A DNA stretch of 19,143 nt from Dehalococcoidia bacterium (GCA_023228765.1 JALOAM010000045.1:1-19143); one strand, 5' to 3'. Numbered from the stretch's first letter, positions 1-7,140 are shown. Program-made: numbers and translations. Notes: generated by a model from the letters alone, not told the origin.

Positions 1-112
1 GGCTCCTCGGGCACTACTCGGACGGGATGAGCAAGACGGATGGCAGTATGACATGAGTGCTGCCTGCGCTCCGGTGCTAGGCTCGCGGCTCTCGCTCGTG
101 AAAGCAGCACGC

Positions 113-1093
113 ATGGCAGCGCAACCCCAGCCGCCCGCCTCGGGCCCTGTCCCCGTACCCCCACCACCGCAGGTCACCGGCAATCACCGCCCGCTCACAC
201 CAGCCGCAACGGGCTTCGGCCTGTTTCTCGCCGCGTTGTGGGGCGGCAACCCGTCCGCGATCAAGGTCGGGCTGGAGGACGCGGGCCCACTTCGCCTGGC
301 GGGGTACCGGTTCGTGGCCGGCGGCATCGTCACCATCGCGTGGGCACTCGCCACGAAGCAGTCGATGATCCCCACCAGGAGGGACCTGCCGTTCCTCGGC
401 GGGCTTGCCGTGCTGTTCTCCGTGCAGATCGCGCTGATGAACATCGGGCAGGACCACACCACCGCCTCGCACGCCTCGGTCATCGGGCAGACGTTCCCGC
501 TGTGGACGGGTGTCATCGCGCACTTCGTGGTGCCCGGCGACCGCCTCACGATGCCGAGGATCATCGGCACGCTGGTCGCCTACCTCGGCGTGGTCGCGGT
601 GGTCTCACAGGGGTTCGAGGCGTCCAGCGAGACGCTGGTGGGCGACGTGCTGATGGTGGGCTCGGCGATCCTGCTGGGCAGCCGCCTCGTCTACACCTCC
701 ATGGCCAGTCAGAGCGTGGCGATGCCGAAGCTGCTGATGACGCAGGTCGTCGTCGGCATCGTCGTCTTCCTCGGGCTGGGCGCGGTGGTGGAGGATGACC
801 CATGGGTGTTCACGGACCGGCTGCTGATGTCCGTGCTCTACCAGGGCGTCATCATCGCGGGCTTCGGCTTCATCGCGAACATGTGGATGCTGAAGAACTT
901 CCTGCCGTCCGGCGTCGCCGCGCTCTCACTGAGCACGCCGATCTGGGGCGTGATCATCGCGCACTATGTCCTCGGCGATGACATCGGGCCGTCGCTGTTC
1001 CTCGGCGTCGGGCTCGTGGTGGCCGGGATGTCCTACGCGCACGTCGCCATGGTGCGCCAGCAGCGCCGGGCCCTCCGCGAGGGCGGTGCGTAA
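113..1093 (+). CDS. DMT-superfamily (EamA) inner-membrane transporter
   Basis: The 326-residue product is a multi-pass membrane protein of the drug/metabolite transporter type with two EamA halves, roughly residues 33-165 and 180-310. The first helix carries the family-like motif ALWGGNPSAIKVGLE followed by a conserved Arg in LRLAGYRF. Such proteins export or import amino acids, metabolites or drugs; the substrate cannot be read here. The N terminus before helix 1 is Pro-rich and probably cytoplasmic. I chose the ATG at 113; an in-frame ATG at 53 would add 20 residues, and neither has a strong ribosome-binding site, so the start is uncertain. The next gene is on the same strand 94 bases downstream, but a tandem repeat and a possible -10 lie between them, so it may be transcribed separately. 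The first 112 bases hold nothing else I can identify. Confidence 0.85.
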   Translation: MAAQPQPPASGPVPVPPPPQVTGNHRPLTPAATGFGLFLAALWGGNPSAIKVGLEDAGPLRLAGYRFVAGGIVTIAWALATKQSMIPTRRDLPFLGGLAVLFSVQIALMNIGQDHTTASHASVIGQTFPLWTGVIAHFVVPGDRLTMPRIIGTLVAYLGVVAVVSQGFEASSETLVGDVLMVGSAILLGSRLVYTSMASQSVAMPKLLMTQVVVGIVVFLGLGAVVEDDPWVFTDRLLMSVLYQGVIIAGFGFIANMWMLKNFLPSGVAALSLSTPIWGVIIAHYVLGDDIGPSLFLGVGLVVAGMSYAHVAMVRQQRRALREGGA

Positions 1094-1107
1094 CCCTCAC
1101 ACCCCGT

Positions 1108-1140
1108 CCCACGGCCCACCCCACGGCCCACCCCACGGCC
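1108..1140. repeat. 12-base tandem repeat, 2.75 copies
   Basis: The unit CCCACGGCCCAC occurs at 1108-1119 and 1120-1131, with 9 further bases at 1132-1140, all without mismatch. It sits in the gap between the transporter and the hotdog protein. An AT-rich patch follows directly, with TAATCT at 1153-1158 as a possible -10 for the downstream gene; a -35 at normal spacing would fall inside the repeat and does not match consensus. Confidence 0.8.
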
Positions 1141-1187
1141 GGAGCAAACGATTAATCTACGGCGGCCACTCTCGGAAGGAGTCTCGG

Positions 1188-2021
1188 ATGCCTGACACGC
1201 TCGTCGCGGCACAGCAGTTCACCGCGATTATGAAGGACCAGAACGACCCGGAGATGATGAAGCGGAACAAGATCCACACCGCTGACGGTGGATCTGGCTA
1301 CGGCTTCAGCGGCGCCCTCATCGGTGGCGTCACGATCTACGGCTGGTGCATCCCGGCGATCCTCGAGGCGATGGGCGAGGACTGGCTGGACCGTGGGTGG
1401 ATCTACATCCAGTTCCGCCGCCCCACCTACCCCGACGAGCAGGTCCGCGTGGAGATCACGAAGGACGAGGGCGGCCTGCACCACCTGGAGGCGACGAAGG
1501 ACAACGGCGAGATCTGCCTCCGCGCGGAGCTCGGCATGGGCGAGGCCTCGTGGCTCGGCGACTTCGTGCTCTCCGAGCACCGCACGGCGGACCCCGTGCT
1601 GGAGCAGCGCGAGTGGCTCACGCTGGAGAACGCCCCGGTGGGACAGGACATCCGCACGTTCTCGTACACGATCACGGAGGACGACGCGCGGCAGCTGGGC
1701 AACGAGCAGATCCAGCCGATGGAGCTGTTCACGGGCGACCAGCCGCTGGTACACCCCTCGGTCATCGCGAGGCACATGATCAGCCTCCTCGCGCACTCCT
1801 ATGACTACGGGAACCCATCGATCCACGCGAGCAGCCACATCCAGAACTTCTCGCGCGCCCGGGCGGGCCAGACGTTCACGCTGACCGGCCACATGATCGA
1901 GGCGTACGAGAAGAACGGGCACCACTACTCCGTGGTGGACGGCGACCTCTTCGACGAGTCCGGGACCGAGATCGCCCGCATCCGCCACACCAACATCTTC
2001 AAGGTGGCGAAGAAGGCATAG
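1188..2021 (+). CDS. MaoC-like double-hotdog acyl-CoA hydratase/dehydratase family protein
   Basis: The 277-residue product looks like two fused hotdog folds, about residues 30-130 and 150-272. The second half contains FTGDQPLVHPSVIA, in which D184 and H189 keep the Asp-x4-His spacing of the catalytic dyad of R-specific enoyl-CoA hydratases (MaoC family), although the usual Asn-Pro between them is Gln-Pro. The end, from SSHIQNFSRARAGQ to ARIRHTNIF, resembles the strand pattern of the hotdog C-terminal part. A hydratase or dehydratase acting on an acyl-CoA in the cytoplasm is therefore the best guess; the substrate is unknown. The ATG at 1188 was chosen because AAGGAG lies about six bases upstream; the open frame itself extends further upstream without support. 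The gene ends before two tandem hairpins. Confidence 0.75.
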   Translation: MPDTLVAAQQFTAIMKDQNDPEMMKRNKIHTADGGSGYGFSGALIGGVTIYGWCIPAILEAMGEDWLDRGWIYIQFRRPTYPDEQVRVEITKDEGGLHHLEATKDNGEICLRAELGMGEASWLGDFVLSEHRTADPVLEQREWLTLENAPVGQDIRTFSYTITEDDARQLGNEQIQPMELFTGDQPLVHPSVIARHMISLLAHSYDYGNPSIHASSHIQNFSRARAGQTFTLTGHMIEAYEKNGHHYSVVDGDLFDESGTEIARIRHTNIFKVAKKA

Positions 2022-2034
2022 CCCTCGTCCCCTC

Positions 2035-2065
2035 CTGAGGCCCCCCGTCCTCAGAGGGGCCTCAG
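2035..2065 (+). terminator. Hairpin after the hotdog gene
   Basis: CTGAGGCCCC (2035-2044) pairs perfectly with GGGGCCTCAG (2056-2065) around an 11-base loop. It begins 13 bases after the stop codon at 2019-2021. There is no T tract, so this may be a terminator or a 3' end stabiliser. Confidence 0.6.
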
Positions 2066-2084
2066 CGGACAGAACGACCGACAC

Positions 2085-2114
2085 ACAGGAGCGGGGCAGT
2101 TGCCCCGCTCCTGT
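2085..2114. terminator. Strong hairpin between convergent genes, probably bidirectional terminator
   Basis: ACAGGAGCGGGGCA (2085-2098) pairs with TGCCCCGCTCCTGT (2101-2114), a perfect 14-base arm with a very short loop, followed by CTTGTT on the + strand. It lies between the + strand hotdog gene and the - strand SH3b gene, so it can stop transcription from both sides. Confidence 0.8.
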
Positions 2115-2159
2115 CTTGTTCCCCGTTGCTGCGAGGCGTACCTCGCGCGTTCGGGCTGG

Positions 2160-3440
2160 CTACTCGCTGGCCGGTTCGAGGATCTCGATGAAGGCGCGTT
2201 CGCCGACCTCCAGCCACCAGGCGTAGCCGTCGTCGCTGTTCATGAACCACACGTCGCGATGGTCCTGCAGCACGGAGCCACCGGTGTCGGTGCACTCGTA
2301 GGTGCGGCCCGTGGGGTCGCCCTCGATACGGAAGCGCTGGCCGAGGAGGCCCGGCTTGCAGGCCGCGGCCCCGTCGTGCACGTTCTCGCCGTTCGCCATG
2401 CCACCGCAGTAGCCACCACCGTCACCGTGCGTGCGCTCGTCCGTGCCGGGCACGCAGTAGTAGTAGGTGATCGAGGTCTCGAAGTAGGTGCTGTCCTCGC
2501 TGCTGGGCGGCTTGGGGGCATCCGGGCCGCGGACCGCGAACACCACGCTGTCCGTGCCCAGGTGTCCCTGCTTCAACGACTGCACATAGTCCGGCAGGCC
2601 GGGCGTGTAGGTCAGCCAGCGCTGCGAGGGCACGTGGAAGTACCAGACGCTCTTCACGGTGAAGTCCTGCGCCTGCACCAGGAAGCGCGGGTCCGTGGTG
2701 CCGGACACGCCCTGCGTGAGGCCCTCGATCGGTGGCGTCGGCAGGAGGCGAGGCGTGCCTGCGACCGTGAGCGACGGCTCCGGCACGACCCCGACCGCGC
2801 CGAGGACTCCCGTGCGCTTCAGCATCACGACGTCGTCCGCGCCGATCGAGGTCAGCGAGTTCACGAACGCCGGAGCGCCCGGCGTGTACTGCACCATGCG
2901 CTGCGCGTTGACGTCCCAGTGCCACACGCTCTGCACCTGGAACGGCTGCGACGCGACCAGCGCCGCGAGGTCCGAGGTGCCCGCCACGCCAGTGGTGACG
3001 CCACCCTCGGGCGGCGCGACGAAGCCGCCGGCACTGGGGGCTTCGTACAGGACCTGCACGTCATCCGGGTTGGTGGTGATGTAGAAGTCGGCGACCCAGC
3101 CGGTCTGTCCGTCGAACTCCACCTGGACCCAGTTGAAGCCCTCGTCACCCCGCTGCTGCGGGCCGAGCAGGGTGACCTCATCACCGTGGTCGAGGCAGAG
3201 GATGTTGCCGGAGCCCAGGCCGGGTGCATCGCGGAGGTTGAGGCAGTCGCCGCCAGTGTCCACCCACGCGGTCGTGGTCGCGTGTGCGACGGAGGCCCCG
3301 ACGAGGAAGAGGAGTGCGCCCAGCGCGACGCCGAGGAGGAACCCTCGGGCCGTGGGGAATGCGCGAGTCGGTACGAGGCTCGGATTACCCAAGCGTGCTC
3401 TCTGTCCACCCCACCCGTACCGCTTCAACGCTAGAGGCAC
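2160..3440 (-). CDS. Secreted SH3b protein with two ~68-residue repeats and a C-terminal RlpA/3D-like domain
   Basis: The 426-residue product has an N-terminal hydrophobic stretch (about residues 33-53) ending in AHA, which looks like a signal peptide. Residues 55-125 resemble a bacterial SH3 domain (CLNLRDAPG, then GWVADFYI). Two copies of a Trp/Tyr-rich repeat follow, residues 143-209 and 236-304, sharing SVW, QR, YTPG and a final Asp-x-Val-Val. Residues 320-426 contain GGYCGGMANG, a spaced CTDTGG and HRDVWF, suggesting a double-psi beta-barrel of the 3D/RlpA type. A cell-wall or surface role is inferred. The GTG at 3440 is the first possible start; it has no clear ribosome-binding site, and the TTG at 3392 would also keep the signal peptide. 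The XRE-cupin gene stops 13 bases upstream, so the two are probably cotranscribed. Confidence 0.8.
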   Translation of the reverse strand: MPLALKRYGWGGQRARLGNPSLVPTRAFPTARGFLLGVALGALLFLVGASVAHATTTAWVDTGGDCLNLRDAPGLGSGNILCLDHGDEVTLLGPQQRGDEGFNWVQVEFDGQTGWVADFYITTNPDDVQVLYEAPSAGGFVAPPEGGVTTGVAGTSDLAALVASQPFQVQSVWHWDVNAQRMVQYTPGAPAFVNSLTSIGADDVVMLKRTGVLGAVGVVPEPSLTVAGTPRLLPTPPIEGLTQGVSGTTDPRFLVQAQDFTVKSVWYFHVPSQRWLTYTPGLPDYVQSLKQGHLGTDSVVFAVRGPDAPKPPSSEDSTYFETSITYYYCVPGTDERTHGDGGGYCGGMANGENVHDGAAACKPGLLGQRFRIEGDPTGRTYECTDTGGSVLQDHRDVWFMNSDDGYAWWLEVGERAFIEILEPASE

Positions 3441-3453
3441 CGTTTACGTGCGT

Positions 3454-4053
3454 TCAACCCCTCTGACGGTGGTCCTCAGGCTCATGGTGGTCGGGCTCAT
3501 GGTGGGTGTGGGCGCGCTGACCGTCGCGATCGAAGATCATCACCAGTTCCGCCGGGGCATCGAGAGCTGCGAACGAGTGGGGTGTCATCGTCGAAAACTC
3601 GGCCGCCTCGCCGGTTTCCACGGTGATCTCGCGGTCGCCGAGGTGTAACCGCACTCGTCCGTGGATGACAAAGAACCAGTCATGGCCCGGGTGGACGCGT
3701 CGATCGGGCGGCGTGTCGGTCGGTTCGAGGCGCATCTTGAGCGCGATCGTGCTGTCCATCGGCCGGCTCAGCAGCCACGTCGTGCGCTCACCCCGGTTGT
3801 TCGGCGTCGGGCGGATCACGACGTCGTCATCACCGACCACGTCGAGCAGCGCATCGAGGTTCACGTGGAGGCCCGCTGCGAGCGGCAGCAGCACGTCCAG
3901 GCTGAGGGCGCGCTTGCCGGTCTCGACCCGGCTGATCGTGGAGGGGCTCAGGTGGGTCCGCGCCGCGAGTTCGTCCAGTGACAGGCCGAGCGTGTTCCGC
4001 AGGCTTCGCAGGCGGATCCGCACGATCCGCTCGATCTCCCTCGGTTCAGCCAT
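3454..4053 (-). CDS. XRE-family regulator with C-terminal cupin domain
   Basis: The 199-residue product has a helix-turn-helix of the Cro/cI type at about residues 11-68 (LSLDELAARTHLSPSTISRVE) followed by a cupin at about 105-175 (HPGHDWFFVIHG, then TPHSF). H121, H124 and H159 are candidate metal or ligand contacts. The tail, residues 182-195, is rich in His, Asp and Glu, which is unusual and could bind metal. Proteins of this layout usually repress or activate nearby metabolic genes in response to a small ligand. I used the ATG at 4053 because the helix-turn-helix starts just after it; the frame is open further upstream but that part is unlike the family. It is divergent from the thioesterase gene and 13 bases ahead of the SH3b gene, so one or both may be its targets. 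Confidence 0.85.
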   Translation of the reverse strand: MAEPREIERIVRIRLRSLRNTLGLSLDELAARTHLSPSTISRVETGKRALSLDVLLPLAAGLHVNLDALLDVVGDDDVVIRPTPNNRGERTTWLLSRPMDSTIALKMRLEPTDTPPDRRVHPGHDWFFVIHGRVRLHLGDREITVETGEAAEFSTMTPHSFAALDAPAELVMIFDRDGQRAHTHHEPDHHEPEDHRQRG

Positions 4054-4218
4054 GGTCGCCCTCGAACGTCTTGCGAATCCCGCAACGCTACTTGCTGATG
4101 TCGAGGAACAGTGTAGGGTTCTGCCAGCATACCGGTACCCGGCACGTGTATCTCGGGACAAGTAGGTACGCGAAGCGGACTACGCGCGCCGAGCGTACCG
4201 ATCCGAGGAAGAGCCGCG
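4054..4218. promoter_or_regulatory. Divergent control region between XRE-cupin and thioesterase genes
   Basis: This 165-base gap must hold promoters for both directions. Three symmetrical elements are visible. TTGCG-AATCC-CGCAA lies at 4071-4085, 17 bases ahead of the regulator start, a good place for an autoregulatory operator. TACCGGTA is at 4130-4137. GGTACGC (4165-4171) and GCGTACC (4193-4199) form a perfect 7-base inverted repeat with a 21-base spacer just upstream of the thioesterase. On the - strand TACACT near 4110 is a possible -10. Which element is a true operator cannot be decided from one copy. Confidence 0.45.
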
Positions 4219-4698
4219 ATGACAGTGGAGCCGGTCGCGTTCCAGGACTGCTACTCGGACGCCAATGCGCACTGCTACGGGTGCGGACGGCTCAATGATC
4301 GAGGCCTCCGCATCCGGACCACCTGGGATCCCGACGACGAGTCGGCCAGCCTGACCATCTTCACGCCCGACGACCACCTGACCGGTGGCGTGCCGGGCAA
4401 CCTCTACGGCGGCATCCTCGCCTCCCTGATCGACTGTCACAGCACCGCCACCGCGAGCGCAGTTCGCGCGCGCGAAGACGGTCAACCGCTCGGCGAGGGC
4501 GGACTGCCGAGGTTCGTCACGGCCTCGCTCAAGGTGGACTTCGCGGCTCCGACACCCGTCGGCGTCCCACTCACGCTCCGAGGCCGTGTGGAGGAGGTGA
4601 GCGGGCGCAAGGTGGTCGTCTCGACGGTGCTGAGCGCGGACGGCAAGGAGTGCGTGCATGGTCATGCCATCCTCGTGCAGATGCCGCCAGCGTCGTGA
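4219..4698 (+). CDS. PaaI/4HBT-type hotdog acyl-CoA thioesterase
   Basis: The 159-residue product has the length and layout of a single-domain hotdog thioesterase. The N-terminal HCYGCG (C19, C22) followed by NDRGL is frequent in this family. NLYGGILASLIDCHSTA (residues 61-77) corresponds to the conserved helix entry, where G64-G65 form the oxyanion region and D72 is the probable catalytic acid. SLKVDFAAPTPVG gives the expected central strand. It would hydrolyse an acyl-CoA in the cytoplasm; the acyl group is unknown. GAGGAAGAG precedes the ATG at good spacing. It is divergent from the XRE-cupin regulator and 96 bases upstream of the reductase gene, so control by that regulator and cotranscription with the reductase are both plausible. 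Confidence 0.85.
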   Translation: MTVEPVAFQDCYSDANAHCYGCGRLNDRGLRIRTTWDPDDESASLTIFTPDDHLTGGVPGNLYGGILASLIDCHSTATASAVRAREDGQPLGEGGLPRFVTASLKVDFAAPTPVGVPLTLRGRVEEVSGRKVVVSTVLSADGKECVHGHAILVQMPPAS

Positions 4699-4794
4699 GG
4701 TGCGATGCAGCCGGGGTGCGTCCGCGCGCTCGGACTGACTGTTGATGACGAATCGTGGCTGAGTGCCAGAACTCGGCATGTAGAGGGAGGCTTC

Positions 4795-5544
4795 ATGGCA
4801 GGACCGCTGGATGGTCGGGTAGCGTTGGTGACGGGCGGCTCACGCGGCATCGGGCGTGCCATCGCTCTCGAGCTCGCCGGGCAGGGTGCCGCTATCGCAG
4901 TGAACTACCACAGCAACGCCGACGCGGCTCAGGCCGTGGTCGCCGAGATCGAACAGGGCGGTGGGAGAGCGGTCGCGCTGCAGGCCGACATCGCCGACGC
5001 CGACCAGTCCGAAGCGATGGTGAAGCAGGTCGTCTCGGAACTGGGGGCGTTGCACATCCTCGTCAACAACGCGGGAACCACGGCCGACCGCACCCTCATG
5101 CGGATGAGCCGGGATGAGTGGCGCAAGGTCATCGCGACGAATGTGGACGGCCTGTATAACGTCACGCAGCCGGCGTGGTCCCTGATGGCCGACGCGGGCG
5201 GGGGACACGTGATCTGCATCACCTCGATCGTCGGGCAGACCGGCCGCATCGGGTTGGTGAACTACGCGACCTCGAAGGCAGCGGCCATCGGCTTCGTGCG
5301 TGCGGCGGCGCGCGAGGGTGGCCGGTACAACATCCGCGTGAACGGCATCGCCCCGGGCTTCGTGGACACCGATATGATCGCCGGCCTTCACGACGAGCAA
5401 CGCGAGGGGCTGGTCAAGGAGACCGTGGTCGGCCGCCTCGGGCAGCCCGAGGAGATCGCGAAGGCCGTCCGGTACATCGTGACCGACGGTGACTGGATGA
5501 CCGGCGAGATCCTCAACCTCAACGGCGGCATGTTCATCGGGTAG
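4795..5544 (+). CDS. FabG-like short-chain dehydrogenase/reductase
   Basis: The 249-residue product is a classical SDR. TGGSRGIG (residues 13-20) is the nucleotide-binding turn, NNAG is at 91-94, and the catalytic residues N116, S144, Y157 and K161 are all present. N40 and the basic R17 in the glycine-rich turn favour NADPH. VNGIAPGFVDTDM and the end GEILNLNGG are as in 3-oxoacyl-ACP reductases (FabG) and acetoacetyl-CoA reductases (PhaB). It would reduce a 3-oxoacyl thioester or act on a related substrate; the family does not allow a finer call. The ATG at 4795 has AGAGGGAGG just upstream; the longer frame from 4705 is not supported. A strong hairpin follows the gene. Confidence 0.9.
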   Translation: MAGPLDGRVALVTGGSRGIGRAIALELAGQGAAIAVNYHSNADAAQAVVAEIEQGGGRAVALQADIADADQSEAMVKQVVSELGALHILVNNAGTTADRTLMRMSRDEWRKVIATNVDGLYNVTQPAWSLMADAGGGHVICITSIVGQTGRIGLVNYATSKAAAIGFVRAAAREGGRYNIRVNGIAPGFVDTDMIAGLHDEQREGLVKETVVGRLGQPEEIAKAVRYIVTDGDWMTGEILNLNGGMFIG

Positions 5545-5553
5545 CACGGGTGG

Positions 5554-5587
5554 GATGCTCGTGCGCGGACGGCTGCGCACGAGCATC
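5554..5587 (+). terminator. 13-base-pair hairpin after the fabG-like gene
   Basis: GATGCTCGTGCGC (5554-5566) pairs perfectly with GCGCACGAGCATC (5575-5587) around an 8-base loop, starting nine bases after the stop codon. No T tract follows. It fills most of the 70-base gap before the MFS gene, so it is either a terminator that separates the two genes or an attenuator-like structure. Confidence 0.65.
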
Positions 5588-5614
5588 TCCGAAGGTCACG
5601 AGGGGTAGACGGTC

Positions 5615-6859
5615 ATGCGAGGGTTGTTCCAGCGCCTGGGCGCCGCGCTCGTCTTCATCGACTTCCGGAACCTCTGGCTCGCGACCGCGCTCGCACAGGC
5701 GGCGTCATGGGGACTGATCGTCACCCGGGGGTGGCTGATCTACCGCGAGGCCGAGTCCTCGTTCCTCGTCGGCGTGGCCACGTTCGCCGCGATGGGGCCG
5801 ATGCTGATCGTGCCGCCGATCGTCGGCGTGCTCGCGGACCGGATGGACCGACGGCTCATCCTGCAGGCGTCGTACGCCACCGAGGTCGCACAGAGCAGCG
5901 CGCTGCTGCTCCTCGCGCTCACGGGGGTGCTCGAGGTCTGGATGGTCGTCGTGGCCTCGCTGGTGAGCGGCGTGGCACGCGCTGCCTCCGTCCCGACCGC
6001 ACAGGCGACCGCGGCGTCCCTCGTCCCGCCGGAGCGGCTGCTCAACGCGCTCTCACTCACGGCTTCCACCCAGCACGGTTCGAGGCTGTTCGGGCCCGCG
6101 CTGGTGACACCGTTGCTCGCGCTGTCCGGCGCGCCCGCGGCCTTCGCGGTCTCCGTCGTGCTGTACGCACTGGCGCTCCACCGCGTGAGCCAGGTCACAC
6201 CGCAGCGCGTCCTGCAGACGGGACCACGCGAGTCGTTCGTGGCGAACTTCGTCGGCGGCCTCCAGTATGTGTACATGCGCCCGGTGCTGCGGATGATGCT
6301 GCTCATCCTGGTGTGTCACTGCGCGTTCACGATGGCATTCGAGTCGCTGCTGCCGTCGTTCTCCGCGGAGCGCCTGAGCGCACCGGACGAGGGCTTCGGC
6401 TCGCTGATGATGGGCGTCGGCGCGGGCGCGTTCGTCGCGAGCCTCGGCGTCTCCGGGATCCAGACCGAGCGGCGTCGAGGCAGCACGCTCATCCTCACGG
6501 GGGTGTTGAGCGGCCTCGGGCAGGTGATCCTCGCGCTCACCACCGCACTGCCGGTCGCCATCGCGGCCGCGGCCATGATGGGCGGCGCGCAGGCGGCGTT
6601 CATGACGATCGGGAGCGCGGTCACCCAGTCGATCGCGACCGACGAGTATCGAGGGCGCGTGGCGAGCATCAACTCGTTCAGCCTCGGTGGGATGATGGCG
6701 ACGATGAACCTGCTCAACGGCTCGATCGCGGAACAGGTGGGCGCACAGCCGCTCCTGCTGATCCACGGCGCGATCTTCGTGGTCATCGTCGGCCTCACGC
6801 TCCTCCCCGCCACGGGCCGGCGCGTCTACGGGCGCACCGCGACGCCGGTAGCGGCCTGA
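5615..6859 (+). CDS. MFS exporter of the EntS-like (MFS_3) type
   Basis: The 414-residue product has the hydrophobic pattern of a 12-helix major facilitator. The opening FRNLWLATALAQAASWGLIV and the loop GVLADRMDRR between helices 2 and 3 match the MFS_3 group, which contains the enterobactin exporter EntS. Members export siderophores, macrolides and other small molecules by proton exchange; nothing here fixes the substrate, and no siderophore synthesis gene is in the window. GAGGGG lies about nine bases ahead of the ATG. The small gene that follows starts 10 bases after the stop and is probably translated from the same message. Confidence 0.88.
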   Translation: MRGLFQRLGAALVFIDFRNLWLATALAQAASWGLIVTRGWLIYREAESSFLVGVATFAAMGPMLIVPPIVGVLADRMDRRLILQASYATEVAQSSALLLLALTGVLEVWMVVVASLVSGVARAASVPTAQATAASLVPPERLLNALSLTASTQHGSRLFGPALVTPLLALSGAPAAFAVSVVLYALALHRVSQVTPQRVLQTGPRESFVANFVGGLQYVYMRPVLRMMLLILVCHCAFTMAFESLLPSFSAERLSAPDEGFGSLMMGVGAGAFVASLGVSGIQTERRRGSTLILTGVLSGLGQVILALTTALPVAIAAAAMMGGAQAAFMTIGSAVTQSIATDEYRGRVASINSFSLGGMMATMNLLNGSIAEQVGAQPLLLIHGAIFVVIVGLTLLPATGRRVYGRTATPVAA

Positions 6860-6869
6860 GGGGGCAGCC

Positions 6870-7100
6870 ATGGCTCCTGACACACGCAGCGAGGCAGAAG
6901 CGACCCCGGTCGAGCCGGTGCGGTATACGCGCGGCTTTGTCGCCTTCCTCGGTGTGATGGTGCTGCCCGCCGTCGTTGCGCTCGGCGTGGTCCTCGGCGC
7001 TGCCGCCGTCGCCGACGAGGTCCACGCGGCGGAGGACGACCCCGCTCAGGACGTGGCCGCGTGGAAAGAGTCACTCGTCGGGATCTGCCCGATCCACTGA
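6870..7100 (+). CDS. Small single-helix membrane protein
   Basis: The 76-residue product has a charged N terminus, one clear membrane helix at about residues 22-48 rich in Val, Leu and Ala, and an acidic tail ending in ICPIH. I do not recognise a family. It is supported as a real gene by GAGGGGGC just upstream of the ATG, a 10-base gap from the MFS exporter, and a perfect inverted repeat at its stop codon. A role as an accessory to the exporter is possible but only inferred from position. Confidence 0.6.
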   Translation: MAPDTRSEAEATPVEPVRYTRGFVAFLGVMVLPAVVALGVVLGAAAVADEVHAAEDDPAQDVAAWKESLVGICPIH

Positions 7101-7118
7101 GCCGTCCCGGGACGGCTC
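7099..7118. terminator. Perfect 20-base palindrome at convergent gene ends
   Basis: GAGCCGTCCC (7099-7108) and GGGACGGCTC (7109-7118) form a 10-base perfect inverted repeat with no spacer, so a hairpin would have to open its central pairs as a loop. It overlaps the stop codon of the small membrane protein gene (7098-7100) and lies 22 bases beyond the stop of the GNAT-like gene on the other strand. A bidirectional terminator is the simplest reading. Confidence 0.55.
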
Positions 7119-7140
7119 GGGCGTCGCGCGCTACACCGCG

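Noticed and set aside
1152..2084. 310-codon open frame on the - strand opposite the hotdog gene
   Set aside because: Shadow of the hotdog gene, which has a ribosome-binding site and family motifs; the antisense product is Val/Leu/Arg-rich and unrecognisable.
2100..3434. Long open frame on the + strand opposite the SH3b gene
   Set aside because: It is antisense to a gene with a clear signal peptide and domains, has the Arg/His/Val-rich composition of a GC-driven shadow frame, and no recognisable motif.
4705..4794. N-terminal extension of the FabG-like protein by 30 residues
   Set aside because: SDR proteins begin close to the first beta strand, and the strong ribosome-binding site is at the ATG at 4795.
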